Of a stretch of DNA of 64,000 nucleotides, positions 29,779-41,025 are shown piece by piece. Within the stretch, counting starts at the first letter, position 1, and every line of letters begins with the position of its first letter. A program made the translations under genes and the position numbers. Origin of the DNA: Thiomicrospira sp. WB1 (GTDB lineage: Bacteria; Pseudomonadota; Gammaproteobacteria; Thiomicrospirales; Thiomicrospiraceae); NCBI RefSeq assembly GCF_001507535.1, contig NZ_LQBN01000002.1:62001-126000 (forward strand), written 5' to 3'. The notes below the pieces were generated by a model that saw only the letters and a list, made by a program, of their open reading frames with translations, was not told the origin of the DNA and did no database searches.

Positions 29779-32151
29779 TCAGAAGTTCAGCTCATCGTTT
29801 AAAAACTGATTAAAAGGCGTGCCCATGCCACTTAAGCCTTTGAGTTCGATCAAATACATTATGCTGTAATTATACAAGCCATTGTCAAGCTCTGTCTGTT
29901 TGATCGACAGCTCTGTGGCCCAGCAACAGTCGTCATAGCGCAGGGCGTAGCGTGACTCGGTGTTACGGTCGGCGGCAAAATCATAATTGAGGTAACCACC
30001 GGCCGACCAGGTTGGGGTCACCTGCCAGAAGGCGCCGGCCACCAGATCTTCTCGCTCATTGGATTCACCACGGTTGGTCAGGTTGTGCGCCATCAGTAAC
30101 TGAAAGCGGTCCTGATGCTGGTATTTGACCCGGCTGCTGGCACTGATCAGGCTCTGGTCGTCGCGGTCGTACTGGCTGGTGGAGGCAAACCGGACCGGAC
30201 CGGCCTGAAGGCCGAGCTTGACGAAATAATCCGATGTGCTAAGCCGATTGGCGTCGCGTTCGTCTTCACTGTCGTTTAGCGTGACCTTGCGATCTTGCAG
30301 GTAGTAAATTTGGCCAATACCTGCTTCCGCCAATGGGCGGCCATCACGGGTGAGAAACCGGGTGGTCAGTGCGGCGGTGACTTGCTGGGTGTCACCGAAG
30401 CGGTCAACTCCGCTGAAGCGGTTGTAGCTGAACAGGTTGCTGAAATGCAGCGAGCGCCGGCCGGTGTCAAACAAGGGCTGTTGGCTTTGATTGACATAAG
30501 GCACATACAGGTACTGCAGTTCCGGTTCCAGTGTTTGGGTGAGGGCGGTGTCGCCCAGAGCGAGATCCCGTTCAAAAATCAGGTTGCCACGCAGGGCGTA
30601 CTGGGCGGCTTGGGTTTGTTCACGCTGAGTGTCCGCTTGTGACGGCGTATTCACATCGTAAGTGACGTGATGCCAGCGTGTTTCGGCTTTTAAACGACCG
30701 TAAGGTCGAAACAGTTCGTAGCGTAAGCCGGAGGTGAGGTGATCACGCCGACCTTCAGGGCGGTTATGGTCGCTGCCCTGGATTGCAAACTCAGTGGTAT
30801 TGAGGCCCAGATCCAGATTCAACCCCGGGGTGAGTTGGCTGATTTCGGAGGGGCGATATTGAACCGTGATCTGCGGGCGTTTTTCGTAGTTGAGAACGTC
30901 GCTGTCGCGAAGTTTGAGGTAATCCTGCAAACGGATCCCCGCGTTTAAGTCGCCTCGAGAGGCACTGAGCTGAAGGTGTCGAGGCACATAGGTGACCGTG
31001 TCCAGTCTTGAATCCAGTGGCACATCGCTGTAGAGGTACTCATCGGACAGTTCCTGCCAGTTGATATGGCTTTGAACGCCTTCAGCCCACTGCTGACGCC
31101 CTTCGAATTTGGCACGCCAGCGGGTGTCAATTTTGTCGCCGTAATAGACGTTGCCTTGATCGTCCAATCTGGCCAGGCCCTCACTGGCTGTGAGGTTGTC
31201 ATTGAGCGCGCTCAGGGTCAAAACGCCCTGATGCGCCGGCTGGCGATAGCGGAATTCGTTATCCAGCACCAGCCCCCGCTTTTCCATGGCGATGGCAGTG
31301 AGGGTGTCGTCGTAGTGCGGCGCCAGGTTGAAATAATAGGGCACGGCCAGATAGGACTGGCTGGCTTCCTGGGTTAGAGATTGATGACCGCCGAAGCGCG
31401 GAAACAAAAAGCCCGTGGCACGCTCATCCATGGGGAAGTTGATGTAGGGGGTGTAAAACACCGGCACTTCGTGAAAGTGCAGCCAGGTATCGTAGCCGTA
31501 AATCCGACGTTTGGCATTGTTGATGTCGAGTTCGCCAAAGGTAAGCGTCCAATCGTATGTGCCGTTTTCCCGGGTCAGCGGCTCGGATTGAAACAGGCGT
31601 TTTTCCAGTTTGCAGGTGGTAAACCCCGCCTCGGTGAGTAATGCCTGATCGGCGGCCTGGTCAAACGTAATGCGCGCTGCGTGACCATGCGCACGGGAAG
31701 ATTTGAACTGAAAGCGTGCCTGATCGAGCGTGGCGACCTCGCTGACCTGATTTAAATCGGCGCGCTGCCCTGTCGCGATCAGATCAGGGCGCTGCAGAAC
31801 CACCTGACCGAACAGCTGGGCGGTTTGTTGATCACGTTGCAGTCGAGCCCGGTCTGCCAGAATGACCAGGCCTGGTTGGGTGAGCCGGACCTGGCCGGTC
31901 AGATCATATTCGAGCGAGTGCGGTTGTGAAACAAAATCGGCCTGAGCGGTGTTGGGTCCCGGTTCGGTGGCCACTTCAACGGGCGGCGCAATCCAATCGG
32001 GTGCGCAGTTGGACTCGGTTTGCGCTAGAATAGGCTGGCTAAACGCCATCCCGGTCAGGCCGCTCAAGGCCATCACCCAGTGACTCAGGCGGGTGCGCTG
32101 AAACGGTTTCGGTCGAATAGAAAGCGTGGGTGCGTGACGGAATCGAGCCAT
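29779..32151 (-). CDS. lptD: LPS-assembly outer-membrane protein LptD
   Basis: About 790 residues. Inserts lipopolysaccharide into the outer leaflet with LptE. A signal peptide with a long n-region precedes the OstA-like beta-jellyroll (about 70-190) and a C-terminal beta-barrel. The four family cysteines are visible: one in SNCAPDW after the signal, one in TTCKLEK, and the adjacent pair in YDDCCWATEL, so the usual two disulfides can form. Starts at ATG 32151, divergent from amgK. An exact palindrome copy encodes Pro-Gly-Leu-Val. Confidence 0.95.
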   Translation of the reverse strand: MARFRHAPTLSIRPKPFQRTRLSHWVMALSGLTGMAFSQPILAQTESNCAPDWIAPPVEVATEPGPNTAQADFVSQPHSLEYDLTGQVRLTQPGLVILADRARLQRDQQTAQLFGQVVLQRPDLIATGQRADLNQVSEVATLDQARFQFKSSRAHGHAARITFDQAADQALLTEAGFTTCKLEKRLFQSEPLTRENGTYDWTLTFGELDINNAKRRIYGYDTWLHFHEVPVFYTPYINFPMDERATGFLFPRFGGHQSLTQEASQSYLAVPYYFNLAPHYDDTLTAIAMEKRGLVLDNEFRYRQPAHQGVLTLSALNDNLTASEGLARLDDQGNVYYGDKIDTRWRAKFEGRQQWAEGVQSHINWQELSDEYLYSDVPLDSRLDTVTYVPRHLQLSASRGDLNAGIRLQDYLKLRDSDVLNYEKRPQITVQYRPSEISQLTPGLNLDLGLNTTEFAIQGSDHNRPEGRRDHLTSGLRYELFRPYGRLKAETRWHHVTYDVNTPSQADTQREQTQAAQYALRGNLIFERDLALGDTALTQTLEPELQYLYVPYVNQSQQPLFDTGRRSLHFSNLFSYNRFSGVDRFGDTQQVTAALTTRFLTRDGRPLAEAGIGQIYYLQDRKVTLNDSEDERDANRLSTSDYFVKLGLQAGPVRFASTSQYDRDDQSLISASSRVKYQHQDRFQLLMAHNLTNRGESNEREDLVAGAFWQVTPTWSAGGYLNYDFAADRNTESRYALRYDDCCWATELSIKQTELDNGLYNYSIMYLIELKGLSGMGTPFNQFLNDELNF
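31865..31876. repeat. ACCAGGCCTGGT palindrome, exact copy
   Basis: Inside the lptD jellyroll region, encoding Pro-Gly-Leu-Val. No T or A runs at its flanks. Confidence 0.9.
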
Positions 32152-32166
32152 GGCCTCGGGGATGAA

Positions 32167-34013
<1,847 letters not shown>

Positions 34014-34031
34014 TCAAAAGGAGATGAAATC

Positions 34032-34808
34032 ATGTTGATGCTTGTGTCCCCCGCCAAGAAACTGGATGAATCCCCGGCGCCTAAAAACGTGACGGCTTCC
34101 GAGCCCATTTTGCTGGATCAAGCGGCGCAGCTGATGCAAACCCTGAAACCACTTGGCCCGGTGGACATTGCGCAGTTGATGAAGCTGAGTGATGCGCTGG
34201 CGGAACTCAATTACGAGCGGTTTCAGGCCTGGCAGGTACCGTTTGATAAGAAAGCGGCCAAGCAGGCCGCGTTTATGTTTCAGGGCGATGTTTATCAGGG
34301 CTTGGCGGCAGAGCGGTTGTCTGAATCTGCATTGAATTACCTGCAAACGCACTTGCGAATTCTGTCGGGGCTTTATGGCGTGTTGCGACCTTTGGATCGC
34401 ATGCTGCCCTATCGGCTGGAAATGGGAACCAAGTTGGCCACAGAACGGGGCAAAAACCTGTATGAGTTTTGGGGCGATCGCATCACGAGCGTTCTTAATG
34501 AAACGCTGGCCGACTTGGACAGTCGGGTGGTGGTCAATCTTGCATCGAATGAATATTTCAAAGCGGTGCAAAAAAAGAAACTGAACGCTCAAGTGATTAC
34601 CCCGCAGTTTAAGGACTGGAAAAACGGTCAATACAAGATGATCAGCTTTTATGCCAAAAAAGCCCGCGGACTGATGGCGCGTTATGCGGCCGAACAGCAA
34701 GTTGAGCAGGTGGAAGACCTGAAATATTTTGATCTGGATGGCTACGGGTTTGCGCCGGACCTTTCCAATGAAACGAACTGGGTCTTTACGCGTCGTCAGG
34801 ACGGATGA
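34032..34808 (+). CDS. yaaA: peroxide stress protein YaaA
   Basis: About 258 residues, full length. YaaA lowers intracellular free iron and DNA damage under peroxide stress in E. coli. Characteristic blocks are [12 protein letters not shown] at the start, [33 protein letters not shown] and [21 protein letters not shown] lies before the ATG. It overlaps the DTW-domain gene by 4 nt. Confidence 0.95.
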   Translation: MLMLVSPAKKLDESPAPKNVTASEPILLDQAAQLMQTLKPLGPVDIAQLMKLSDALAELNYERFQAWQVPFDKKAAKQAAFMFQGDVYQGLAAERLSESALNYLQTHLRILSGLYGVLRPLDRMLPYRLEMGTKLATERGKNLYEFWGDRITSVLNETLADLDSRVVVNLASNEYFKAVQKKKLNAQVITPQFKDWKNGQYKMISFYAKKARGLMARYAAEQQVEQVEDLKYFDLDGYGFAPDLSNETNWVFTRRQDG

Positions 34809-35428
34809 GTCGCCCCGTCTGTCCTCACTGCCAGCGGTTGCAGGCGCTGTGCCTTTGCGACGCGCTGGTGTCACAATCGCCCGAAGTTCGGGTCTTGTTT
34901 TTGCAACATCCGCTGGAACAACGCCATCCCAAAAACACTGCGTGGCTGACGCACCTGTGTTTGGCTGGCAGTCGATTGGAGGTGGGGGAGCGATTCGATC
35001 CGGTGACTTTGCAGCGTTGGCTGTGTCCGGCGCCTGGCGTTCAGAGTGTGTTGCTCTATCCGCCCGATGCAGCCGGTGGTGGCCCTGTCTGGTCAGGCAG
35101 TGAAAACCGTCAGCCGCACGCCTTGTCTTCGCTGCAACTGGTGGTGTTGGATGGGACCTGGAAGAAAACCAACCGTATGATTTATCAGAATCCGGCTTTG
35201 CAGGCGTTGCCACGCTATCCATTGCCGGAACAAGGTTATTCGCGTTATCAAATACGACAGGCCAGGCAGTCTCATCAGCGCTCGACGCTCGAGGCCACGG
35301 TGCAGGCATTGAATGCGCTGGAACAGCGGCCTGATGGCTATGCGGATTTATTGCAGGTGTTGGAAGCTCTGCAGTCGCAATGGCAATCGCATCTGCCCAC
35401 GTCGCCAGCCGGGCGCAACCCGCGTTAG
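34805..35428 (+). CDS. DTW-domain protein, likely tRNA-uridine aminocarboxypropyltransferase
   Basis: About 207 residues. DTW proteins (TapT/YfiP type) add a 3-amino-3-carboxypropyl group to U47 of tRNAs using SAM. Visible features are the zinc-like [13 protein letters not shown] at the N-terminus, [15 protein letters not shown], and the motif [12 protein letters not shown], where Gly replaces the usual residue between Asp and Thr-Trp. The start overlaps yaaA by 4 nt, and the stop overlaps recN by 4 nt in convergent orientation. Confidence 0.85.
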   Translation: MSRPVCPHCQRLQALCLCDALVSQSPEVRVLFLQHPLEQRHPKNTAWLTHLCLAGSRLEVGERFDPVTLQRWLCPAPGVQSVLLYPPDAAGGGPVWSGSENRQPHALSSLQLVVLDGTWKKTNRMIYQNPALQALPRYPLPEQGYSRYQIRQARQSHQRSTLEATVQALNALEQRPDGYADLLQVLEALQSQWQSHLPTSPAGRNPR

Positions 35429-37095
35429 GCGCTGTCTGACTGCGCCAGCTCCAGCATCTCCTGTGCGTGTTTGCGCGTCTGCTCGGTCAGCGTCATGCCC
35501 CCCAGCATTCGCGCCAGTTCTTCGGTGCGTTCGGAGACAGAAAGAGGGATGACCTGGGTTTGGGTTGTGCCTTTCTGTGTCGTTTTTTCAATGGCGTACT
35601 GGGTCTGAGCGCAGGCCGCAACCTGGGCCAGGTGCGTGATCGCCAAGACCTGACGGTGCTGTCCCAGTTGCTGCATGGTGCGGCCCACCACTTCGGCAAT
35701 GCCGCCACCAATGCCAACGTCCACTTCATCGAAAATCAACGTAGGCAGACTGGCGACTTCCGCGCTGGCGACCTGGATAGCGAGACTGATGCGTGACAGT
35801 TCCCCCCCGGAGGCGACCTTGCTCAAGGCCTGCAGTGGCTGGCCGGGATTGGTGGTGACCTCAAAAGAGGCTTTATCCAGCCCCTGTTCTCCCGGCGTCT
35901 GAGCCGTTGTGATCTCAATCTCAAAGCGGCCTTTTTCCATGCCAAGCGTCTGCATGCGCTCACTGACGGCACGAGACAGGCGTTTGGCCGCTTTTTTTCG
36001 CGATGCGCTTAAGGCGTAGGCGGCCTTTTCATAGGCCTGCCAGGCGTCAGCCACTTTCGCTTCAAGCGCTTCCAATGAGGTCCCCTCGCCGGTCAGCTCT
36101 TGCAATTCATTTTGCAGGGCCAGATGGCGGCTTTCCAGAGCCTCGGGGTCCAGCTGGTATTTTTTGGCCAGGGCAAACAATTCGCCCAGGCGCTCATCCA
36201 CAAATGCCAGTCGCTCGGGGTCGAGTGTGACCTGATGGTCGGCGTGTTGCAGGTCGTTGGCGGCTTCCGTGCAGTCAATCTGTACCGAGCGCAGTTGTTC
36301 CAGCATCGGTTCGATGGGGGCGTGGACGTTTTGAATCCCTTCGAGGGCCGCCACGGCGGCGGCGATTCTTTCAGAGGCGCCGCCGTCGCCGTTGAGGAGG
36401 TCCTGGCCCTGTAACAAAGCCTGTTTGATGTCATGGGCGTGGGACAACGTCTGTTGTTCGGCAGATAATTGTTCGTATTCTTCGGCCAGCGGCGCGACCC
36501 GGTCAAATTCGCTCAGTTGGAATGTGAGCAGTTCAATGCGACTCTGGCGATCGGCTTGATTCTCACGGTGTGCCGCCAGGGTTTGTTGCTGTTTTGACCA
36601 GGCCTGGTAGGTTTGCATGGTTTCGGTCAGCTTGGCGTCGTGTTGCGCGTAGGCATCGATCAGGGCGAGCTGTTCGCGGCTGTGCGTCAGGCTTTGGTGC
36701 TGATGCTGACCGTGGATGTCAATCAGCAGAGCGCTGAGCTGTTTCAACTGAGCCACGGTGGCAGGCAGCCCGTTGATGTATGCTTTGGAGCGTCCTTCTT
36801 TGCTCAGGGTGCGTCGCAGCAGGCAGTCGCCCTCGGCATTGAGTTCCTGTTCGGCCAACCAGGCTTGTGCCGCAGGCACGTTCTGAATGTCAAAATCGGC
36901 GGTGACATCGGCTTTGTCGGTGCCGTGGCGAACCAGTCCAGCATCGGCCCGATTGCCCAACGTCAGCCCAAGCGCATCCAGCAAAATCGATTTCCCGGCC
37001 CCGGTTTCACCGGTCAGAGTGGTAAAGCCTGCGGTAAATTCCAGATGCAGGCGGCTGATCAAGGCGAGGTTTTGGATGGTTAAGGCTTGTAACAT
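35425..37095 (-). CDS. recN: DNA repair protein RecN
   Basis: About 556 residues. SMC-like ATPase for double-strand break repair. Walker A GETGAGKS near residue 29, long coiled coil (about 160-370), ABC signature GGELSRISLAIQ and Walker B TLIFDEVDVGIGG near the C-terminus. Its start shares one nucleotide with the nadK stop (TAATG), so nadK-recN is a coupled pair as in many relatives. An exact palindrome copy encodes Tyr-Gln-Ala-Trp-Ser-Lys in the coiled coil. No SOS box was recognised. Confidence 0.96.
   Translation of the reverse strand: MLQALTIQNLALISRLHLEFTAGFTTLTGETGAGKSILLDALGLTLGNRADAGLVRHGTDKADVTADFDIQNVPAAQAWLAEQELNAEGDCLLRRTLSKEGRSKAYINGLPATVAQLKQLSALLIDIHGQHQHQSLTHSREQLALIDAYAQHDAKLTETMQTYQAWSKQQQTLAAHRENQADRQSRIELLTFQLSEFDRVAPLAEEYEQLSAEQQTLSHAHDIKQALLQGQDLLNGDGGASERIAAAVAALEGIQNVHAPIEPMLEQLRSVQIDCTEAANDLQHADHQVTLDPERLAFVDERLGELFALAKKYQLDPEALESRHLALQNELQELTGEGTSLEALEAKVADAWQAYEKAAYALSASRKKAAKRLSRAVSERMQTLGMEKGRFEIEITTAQTPGEQGLDKASFEVTTNPGQPLQALSKVASGGELSRISLAIQVASAEVASLPTLIFDEVDVGIGGGIAEVVGRTMQQLGQHRQVLAITHLAQVAACAQTQYAIEKTTQKGTTQTQVIPLSVSERTEELARMLGGMTLTEQTRKHAQEMLELAQSDSA
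36597..36608. repeat. ACCAGGCCTGGT palindrome, exact copy
   Basis: Inside recN. TTTTG lies on the left, as at 25031 and 29689. Confidence 0.9.
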
Positions 37096-37970
37096 TAAAA
37101 CTTCTGTCCCCAGTTGAGTTTGGCGCGCAAGAGTTTGTAGTGATCATGTTCCTTGGGATGCACCATTTTGATGAATTTGGGATGACGGGTGACATGGGTT
37201 TCGGTGCCCGCGCTGAACTGATAGGTCACCTGCCCGTCGCAAATGATCGAGGCAGTGCCACAGCAGTTTTCGTGCGGGCGAATCAGTATCTGGCTGTCCC
37301 CCGAAGTGACAATTGGACGGTTGCTCATGGTGTGCGGGTTGATCGAGACCAGGGTGACCACGTTCAAGTCGGGTTCGATGATGGGGCCGCCAGCCGACAG
37401 GGCGTAGGCGGTCGATCCGGTGGGGGTGGCAATGATCAGGCCGTCGGAGCGCTGGCTGTTGAGAAAGCGTCCATCTATGAAAGTCTCAAACTCGATCATG
37501 CGTGGGGAATCGTTTTTGTGCAGCACCACGTCATTGAAAGCGACGTCCCGGTAGAGGGCTTTGCCATCTTTCTTGATCAAAACTTCCAGCAGAGTGCGTT
37601 CTTCGCATTCGTAGTTGTTGGCCAGCACTTCGTCCAAGGTGATCATCATGTATTCGGGCGATACATCGGTTAAAAAGCCCAGTCGACCCAGGTTAACCCC
37701 CAGCACCGGCACATCATAATCCACCAGAGCACGGGCCACGTCCAGAAAGGTGCCGTCACCGCCGACCACCACCGCAAAATCGATGCGTTCCAGCAGTTCT
37801 GTTCTGGGAGCCAGCGTTATCCCGTAGCGATCCACCGGAAAGTCTTTGCAGGAGGAGGCATCCAGCAGAACGTCTTTTTTGTGGGTCTGAAAGTATAAGA
37901 CCAGCTTGTCGATCAGCTCCCAGGATTGGATGCCGTTGTATTTGCCAAAAATGCCAATGGTTTGAAACAT
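37095..37970 (-). CDS. nadK: NAD kinase
   Basis: About 291 residues. Phosphorylates NAD to NADP. The GGDGTFLD motif lies near residue 72, with NDVVLHK and the Gly-rich TPTGSTAYALSAGGPI region after it. I chose ATG 37970 (MFQTIGIFGKYNG) because the frame upstream to 38297 has no family similarity and overlaps hrcA antisense. It is divergent from hrcA. Confidence 0.95.
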   Translation of the reverse strand: MFQTIGIFGKYNGIQSWELIDKLVLYFQTHKKDVLLDASSCKDFPVDRYGITLAPRTELLERIDFAVVVGGDGTFLDVARALVDYDVPVLGVNLGRLGFLTDVSPEYMMITLDEVLANNYECEERTLLEVLIKKDGKALYRDVAFNDVVLHKNDSPRMIEFETFIDGRFLNSQRSDGLIIATPTGSTAYALSAGGPIIEPDLNVVTLVSINPHTMSNRPIVTSGDSQILIRPHENCCGTASIICDGQVTYQFSAGTETHVTRHPKFIKMVHPKEHDHYKLLRAKLNWGQKF

Positions 37971-38088
37971 GTCTGTTCTGCCGTTGAAAAATGTCGAAAC
38001 GCCCCCATAATAACGTTTCATGTCCGGTTTGCAATGACCGGGCCCACGTGCACTTGTCGATGTCGCACGAGTATTCAGGAAATCCAGT

Positions 38089-39129
38089 ATGAGAGACCCG
38101 TTTAACGATCGCGCGCAATTGTTGTTTAAGCACTTGATGGCATTATACCTGAACGAGGGGCGGCCAGTCGGGTCGACTGCGCTGGCGAAAATGCCCGATG
38201 TCGGGGTCAGTCCCGCCACGGTGCGCAATGTGATGGCCGACCTGGAACGTCTGGGGCTGGTGCATGCGCCCCACACCTCCGCGGGGCGTGTGCCCACGGA
38301 TCAGGGGTTTCGGGTGTTTGTGGATTCGATTCTGACGCTGCAGCCGTTGGATCAGCAGCTTAAAGCTCGCATCGAAAAAGGGTTCGAGCAGGCTCAGACG
38401 CAGGATGAATTGCTGGGCTCGGCCTCGAACATCCTTTCCGGTTTGACCGGCATGGCCAGTCTGGTGATGGTGCCGCGCAAAGAACAGGAAGTGTTGCGCC
38501 ACATTGATTTTGTACGCCTGAGTGAGACCCGGGTGCTGGTGGTGCTGGTCCTGAACGATCAGGACATTCAGAACCGGATCATTGAGTTTGACGCGCCGGT
38601 ATCGGAAAGCCACCTGATTCAGACGGCCAACTATCTGAATGAGCATTTTCGCGGGTTGCCGCTGTCGGACGTCAAGCACCACATGGTGGCGCGGTTGGAT
38701 ACATTGCGCCAGAATATGGACCAGCTGATGCTGGCCATTGTCGAGGCAACCGATCAGGTGATCGAGCAGAAAATGCAGCAGGACTTGCCGTATTTTGTTT
38801 CCGGTCAGTCCAATCTGCTCAACTATGAAGAATTGGCCCAATCAGACAAGCTCAAGGCGCTTTTCTCTTCGTTCGAAGAGCATTCGCACATGTTGCAGCT
38901 GCTCAACAAGAGCATGGATGCAAAAGGGGTTCAGGTCTTTATCGGCAAAGAGTGCGGAGCGGATTCGTATCAGGACTGCAGTGTGATCACCACACCCTAT
39001 GAACGCGACGGGCAGGTGCTGGGGGTTTTGGGCGTGGTTGGGCCGAGCCGCATGCCATACGATCGCATTGTGCCCCGGGTGGACATGACCGCCCGTATAC
39101 TCAGTTCATTGTTGCGTCAAGACGCCTGA
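38089..39129 (+). CDS. hrcA: heat-inducible transcription repressor HrcA
   Basis: About 346 residues. Represses chaperone genes via CIRCE elements. An N-terminal winged helix (VGVSPATVRNVMADLERLGL, about 35-60) is followed by TSAGRVPTDQGFRVFVD and a GAF-like domain ending in GVVGPSRMPYDRIVP. An AGGAAA precedes the ATG. The usual partners grpE and dnaK do not follow, and I find no CIRCE dyad in the nadK-hrcA gap, so its targets lie elsewhere. Confidence 0.95.
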   Translation: MRDPFNDRAQLLFKHLMALYLNEGRPVGSTALAKMPDVGVSPATVRNVMADLERLGLVHAPHTSAGRVPTDQGFRVFVDSILTLQPLDQQLKARIEKGFEQAQTQDELLGSASNILSGLTGMASLVMVPRKEQEVLRHIDFVRLSETRVLVVLVLNDQDIQNRIIEFDAPVSESHLIQTANYLNEHFRGLPLSDVKHHMVARLDTLRQNMDQLMLAIVEATDQVIEQKMQQDLPYFVSGQSNLLNYEELAQSDKLKALFSSFEEHSHMLQLLNKSMDAKGVQVFIGKECGADSYQDCSVITTPYERDGQVLGVLGVVGPSRMPYDRIVPRVDMTARILSSLLRQDA

Positions 39130-39329
39130 GGCCTAAATGGCATCGACTTTTTTACAGCACCAGTCAAAATTTGATTTCAGTCTTATGGATTTAGAGGAAT
39201 GGATTTTCTTTGTTGTTTGCTGGTAAGTGTTTATGCTAATATTTAAGCTTTTAAGGTATGATCTTAGGGAGTATCCCAAGTTCCTTAAAAGAGAGTTATG
39301 ATTAGGGTTCTAAACGAAATGGAGACTGT
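39130..39329. other. AT-rich intergenic region before the outer-membrane gene
   Basis: Markedly AT-rich compared with the neighbours. TATGCT (about 39232) and TATGAT (about 39258) are possible -10 elements, but no convincing -35 pairs with them. No gene seen. Confidence 0.4.
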
Positions 39330-39974
39330 GTGACTTTTACTTACCAATCAAGAAATATCGCAAAATCAATGGCGACTCTGGCACTGGCTTGCGCAATACC
39401 TTTGCAATCCAATGCAGCCGAGCCCGGTTCACTGGATGGTGTGTACGCTGGGTTGACATTGAATGGTTCGAAACTGGATGGCGACATTACTAATAAAACA
39501 ACGTCAAGCAAAATTGGTTTTGACAGCAATGGAATGGAAGCGGGTATCGGTTTTGAGGCCGGTCTGGGACGAAGCTTTAATGATTTATATCTGGGGGCCA
39601 GTTATCAATATTTAGATAATGGTCTGGGATATGCTGATTTGAACAGCTCTGGCAGTTGGAGTGGAAAGGTCGAAGCGGATAAGATCTGGAATGCGTCGTT
39701 GATTCCAGGTTACTACATCACTCGGAATTTATTAGCCTACGGGCGTTTTGGTATCGGTCAAATTGAAATTTCTACCAGCTCTAGCAGTGATTCAGAAGAC
39801 ATTGATACGATGACTTACGGTTTAGGTATGAAATATGCATTAACAGATATGCTTTCTGCCTCTTTTGAGTATCAGCGCTCAAGTGGTGATGAAGTGTTTG
39901 GATCGAATGAATGGGATGTCGACAGTCAAAGCGTTTTGTTCGGCATTCAATATCGCTACTGTATGATGAAGTAA
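39330..39974 (+). CDS. outer-membrane beta-barrel protein
   Basis: About 214 residues, an OmpW/OmpA-like small barrel by pattern. An N-terminal signal peptide (hydrophobic core about 14-29, ending SNAA) is followed by GVYAGLTLNGSKLDGD and alternating strands such as DLYLGASYQYLDNGLGY and MTYGLGMKYALTD. The C-terminus QYRYCMMK lacks the usual final aromatic. Start: GTG 39330, with GGAG 5 nt upstream; ATG at 39369 is an alternative. AT-rich codons (aat, tta, tat) differ from the neighbours, hinting at transfer or weak codon selection. Function unknown. Confidence 0.7.
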   Translation: MTFTYQSRNIAKSMATLALACAIPLQSNAAEPGSLDGVYAGLTLNGSKLDGDITNKTTSSKIGFDSNGMEAGIGFEAGLGRSFNDLYLGASYQYLDNGLGYADLNSSGSWSGKVEADKIWNASLIPGYYITRNLLAYGRFGIGQIEISTSSSSDSEDIDTMTYGLGMKYALTDMLSASFEYQRSSGDEVFGSNEWDVDSQSVLFGIQYRYCMMK

Positions 39975-39978
39975 GTTC

Positions 39979-40023
39979 TGCCAACTTTGGCAAAACAAGT
40001 CGAGCTTAATCCTTGGCTCGACT
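39979..40023 (+). terminator. two tandem hairpins after the outer-membrane gene
   Basis: TGCCAA-CT-TTGGCA (39979-39992) and AGTCGAGC-N10-GCTCGACT (39998-40023), both perfect. They start 5 nt after the stop. There is no T-run, so termination is uncertain; RNA 3'-end protection is possible. Confidence 0.45.
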
Positions 40024-40144
40024 GCCCACACTGACTTCATGTGTCTTTTTGAGTCATGGTTCTTTTCATGATGCTTGTCTTTGCCTTCCATGCTTTTTTG
40101 AGAGCCGTTTTTCTTGACTCGGTTCCTTTTTATGTCATGTTTTT

Positions 40145-40156
40145 ACCAGGCTTGGT
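40145..40156. repeat. ACCAGGCCTGGT palindrome, one-substitution copy
   Basis: ACCAGGCTTGGT preceded by TTTTT and followed by GAAGG, 5 nt past the epimerase stop. In the direction of that gene the A-rich side would follow the stem, so it is not a terminator. Confidence 0.7.
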
Positions 40157-40161
40157 GAAGG

Positions 40162-41025
40162 TCAATTTTTTTCTAGTAGGTGAGATAGAGCTGCTTCGGG
40201 CGTGGGGTAATGGAAGACAAACCCGTAAGCCTGAAGCCGGGTTGGCAAAACCGCGTGGCTCAGCATCAACACCTGAGCGCCACGCCCGAACATCAGTTTT
40301 AGTTGCCAGGCTGGCAAAGGCAAGCCAAAAGGGCGTTTGAGTACTCTAGCCAGTGTTTGCCCAAATTGATGCTGGGTCACGGGGGTCGGCGCGGTGAGGT
40401 TAACCACGCCGGTCAGATCCGGATGATTCAGGGCGTGTCCAAACGCTCTCACCAAATCATCAATACAGACCCAGCTGAAACATTGTTTACCTCCAGCCAC
40501 CGGCCCGCCCAGCCCGAGCCTGAAAGCGGGCAGCATTTTAGCGAGTGCGCCGCCTTTGGTGTCGAGCACCACGCCAAAACGAAAGATCAGGACGTCATCA
40601 CTCAGTTTTTGAGCCGAGGCTTCCCAGGCCTCGGACAGACGTCCGAGAAAATGCTCGCCGGCCTGGGAGTGGGTTTCATCCAGTGGTGCATCACACGAGC
40701 GTTCCGGGTAAAACCCGATGGCTGAGGCGCTGATGATGCGTTGGGGCCGTTGCTCCGGTTCGAGCGTTTTCAATGCGTTTGCGAGGGCCTGCGTGGTGTC
40801 GATGCGACTGTGCCAGAGTTCGTCTTCATACCCTTTGTGCCAGCGCTTGCCAATGTTGGCGCCAGACAGATGAAACAGGGCATCGGCGCCTTGCAGCGCT
40901 TTGGACAGGTCAAAGTCCGTGGCAAAGGCTTCACGCCCATAGGTGATGACCTCGTGGTGGCGTTCAAAATGGGCTGCCAGCGCCTGCCCGATCAAACCTG
41001 TGCCGCCTGTAATCACGATTTTCAT
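40162..41025 (-). CDS. TIGR01777 family NAD-dependent epimerase
   Basis: About 287 residues, the YfcH/SulA-like branch of the extended short-chain dehydrogenases. The N-terminal Rossmann motif [12 protein letters not shown] is followed by FHLSGANI and a YxxxK region that is not canonical. The substrate is unknown; in the family it is often described as a cell-division or sugar-epimerase-like protein without proof. It overlaps the Msr gene by 4 nt, the third gene of a bcp-msr-epimerase operon. Confidence 0.85.
   Translation of the reverse strand: MKIVITGGTGLIGQALAAHFERHHEVITYGREAFATDFDLSKALQGADALFHLSGANIGKRWHKGYEDELWHSRIDTTQALANALKTLEPEQRPQRIISASAIGFYPERSCDAPLDETHSQAGEHFLGRLSEAWEASAQKLSDDVLIFRFGVVLDTKGGALAKMLPAFRLGLGGPVAGGKQCFSWVCIDDLVRAFGHALNHPDLTGVVNLTAPTPVTQHQFGQTLARVLKRPFGLPLPAWQLKLMFGRGAQVLMLSHAVLPTRLQAYGFVFHYPTPEAALSHLLEKN

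Noticed and set aside
34014-35309. 431-residue open frame antisense to yaaA and the DTW gene
   Set aside because: Spans two certain genes on the other strand; low-complexity composition, no motifs, no ribosome site.
39879-40091. Small Lys/His-rich minus-strand frame after the outer-membrane gene
   Set aside because: Overlaps the 3' end of the outer-membrane gene, has no ribosome site and matches nothing I know.
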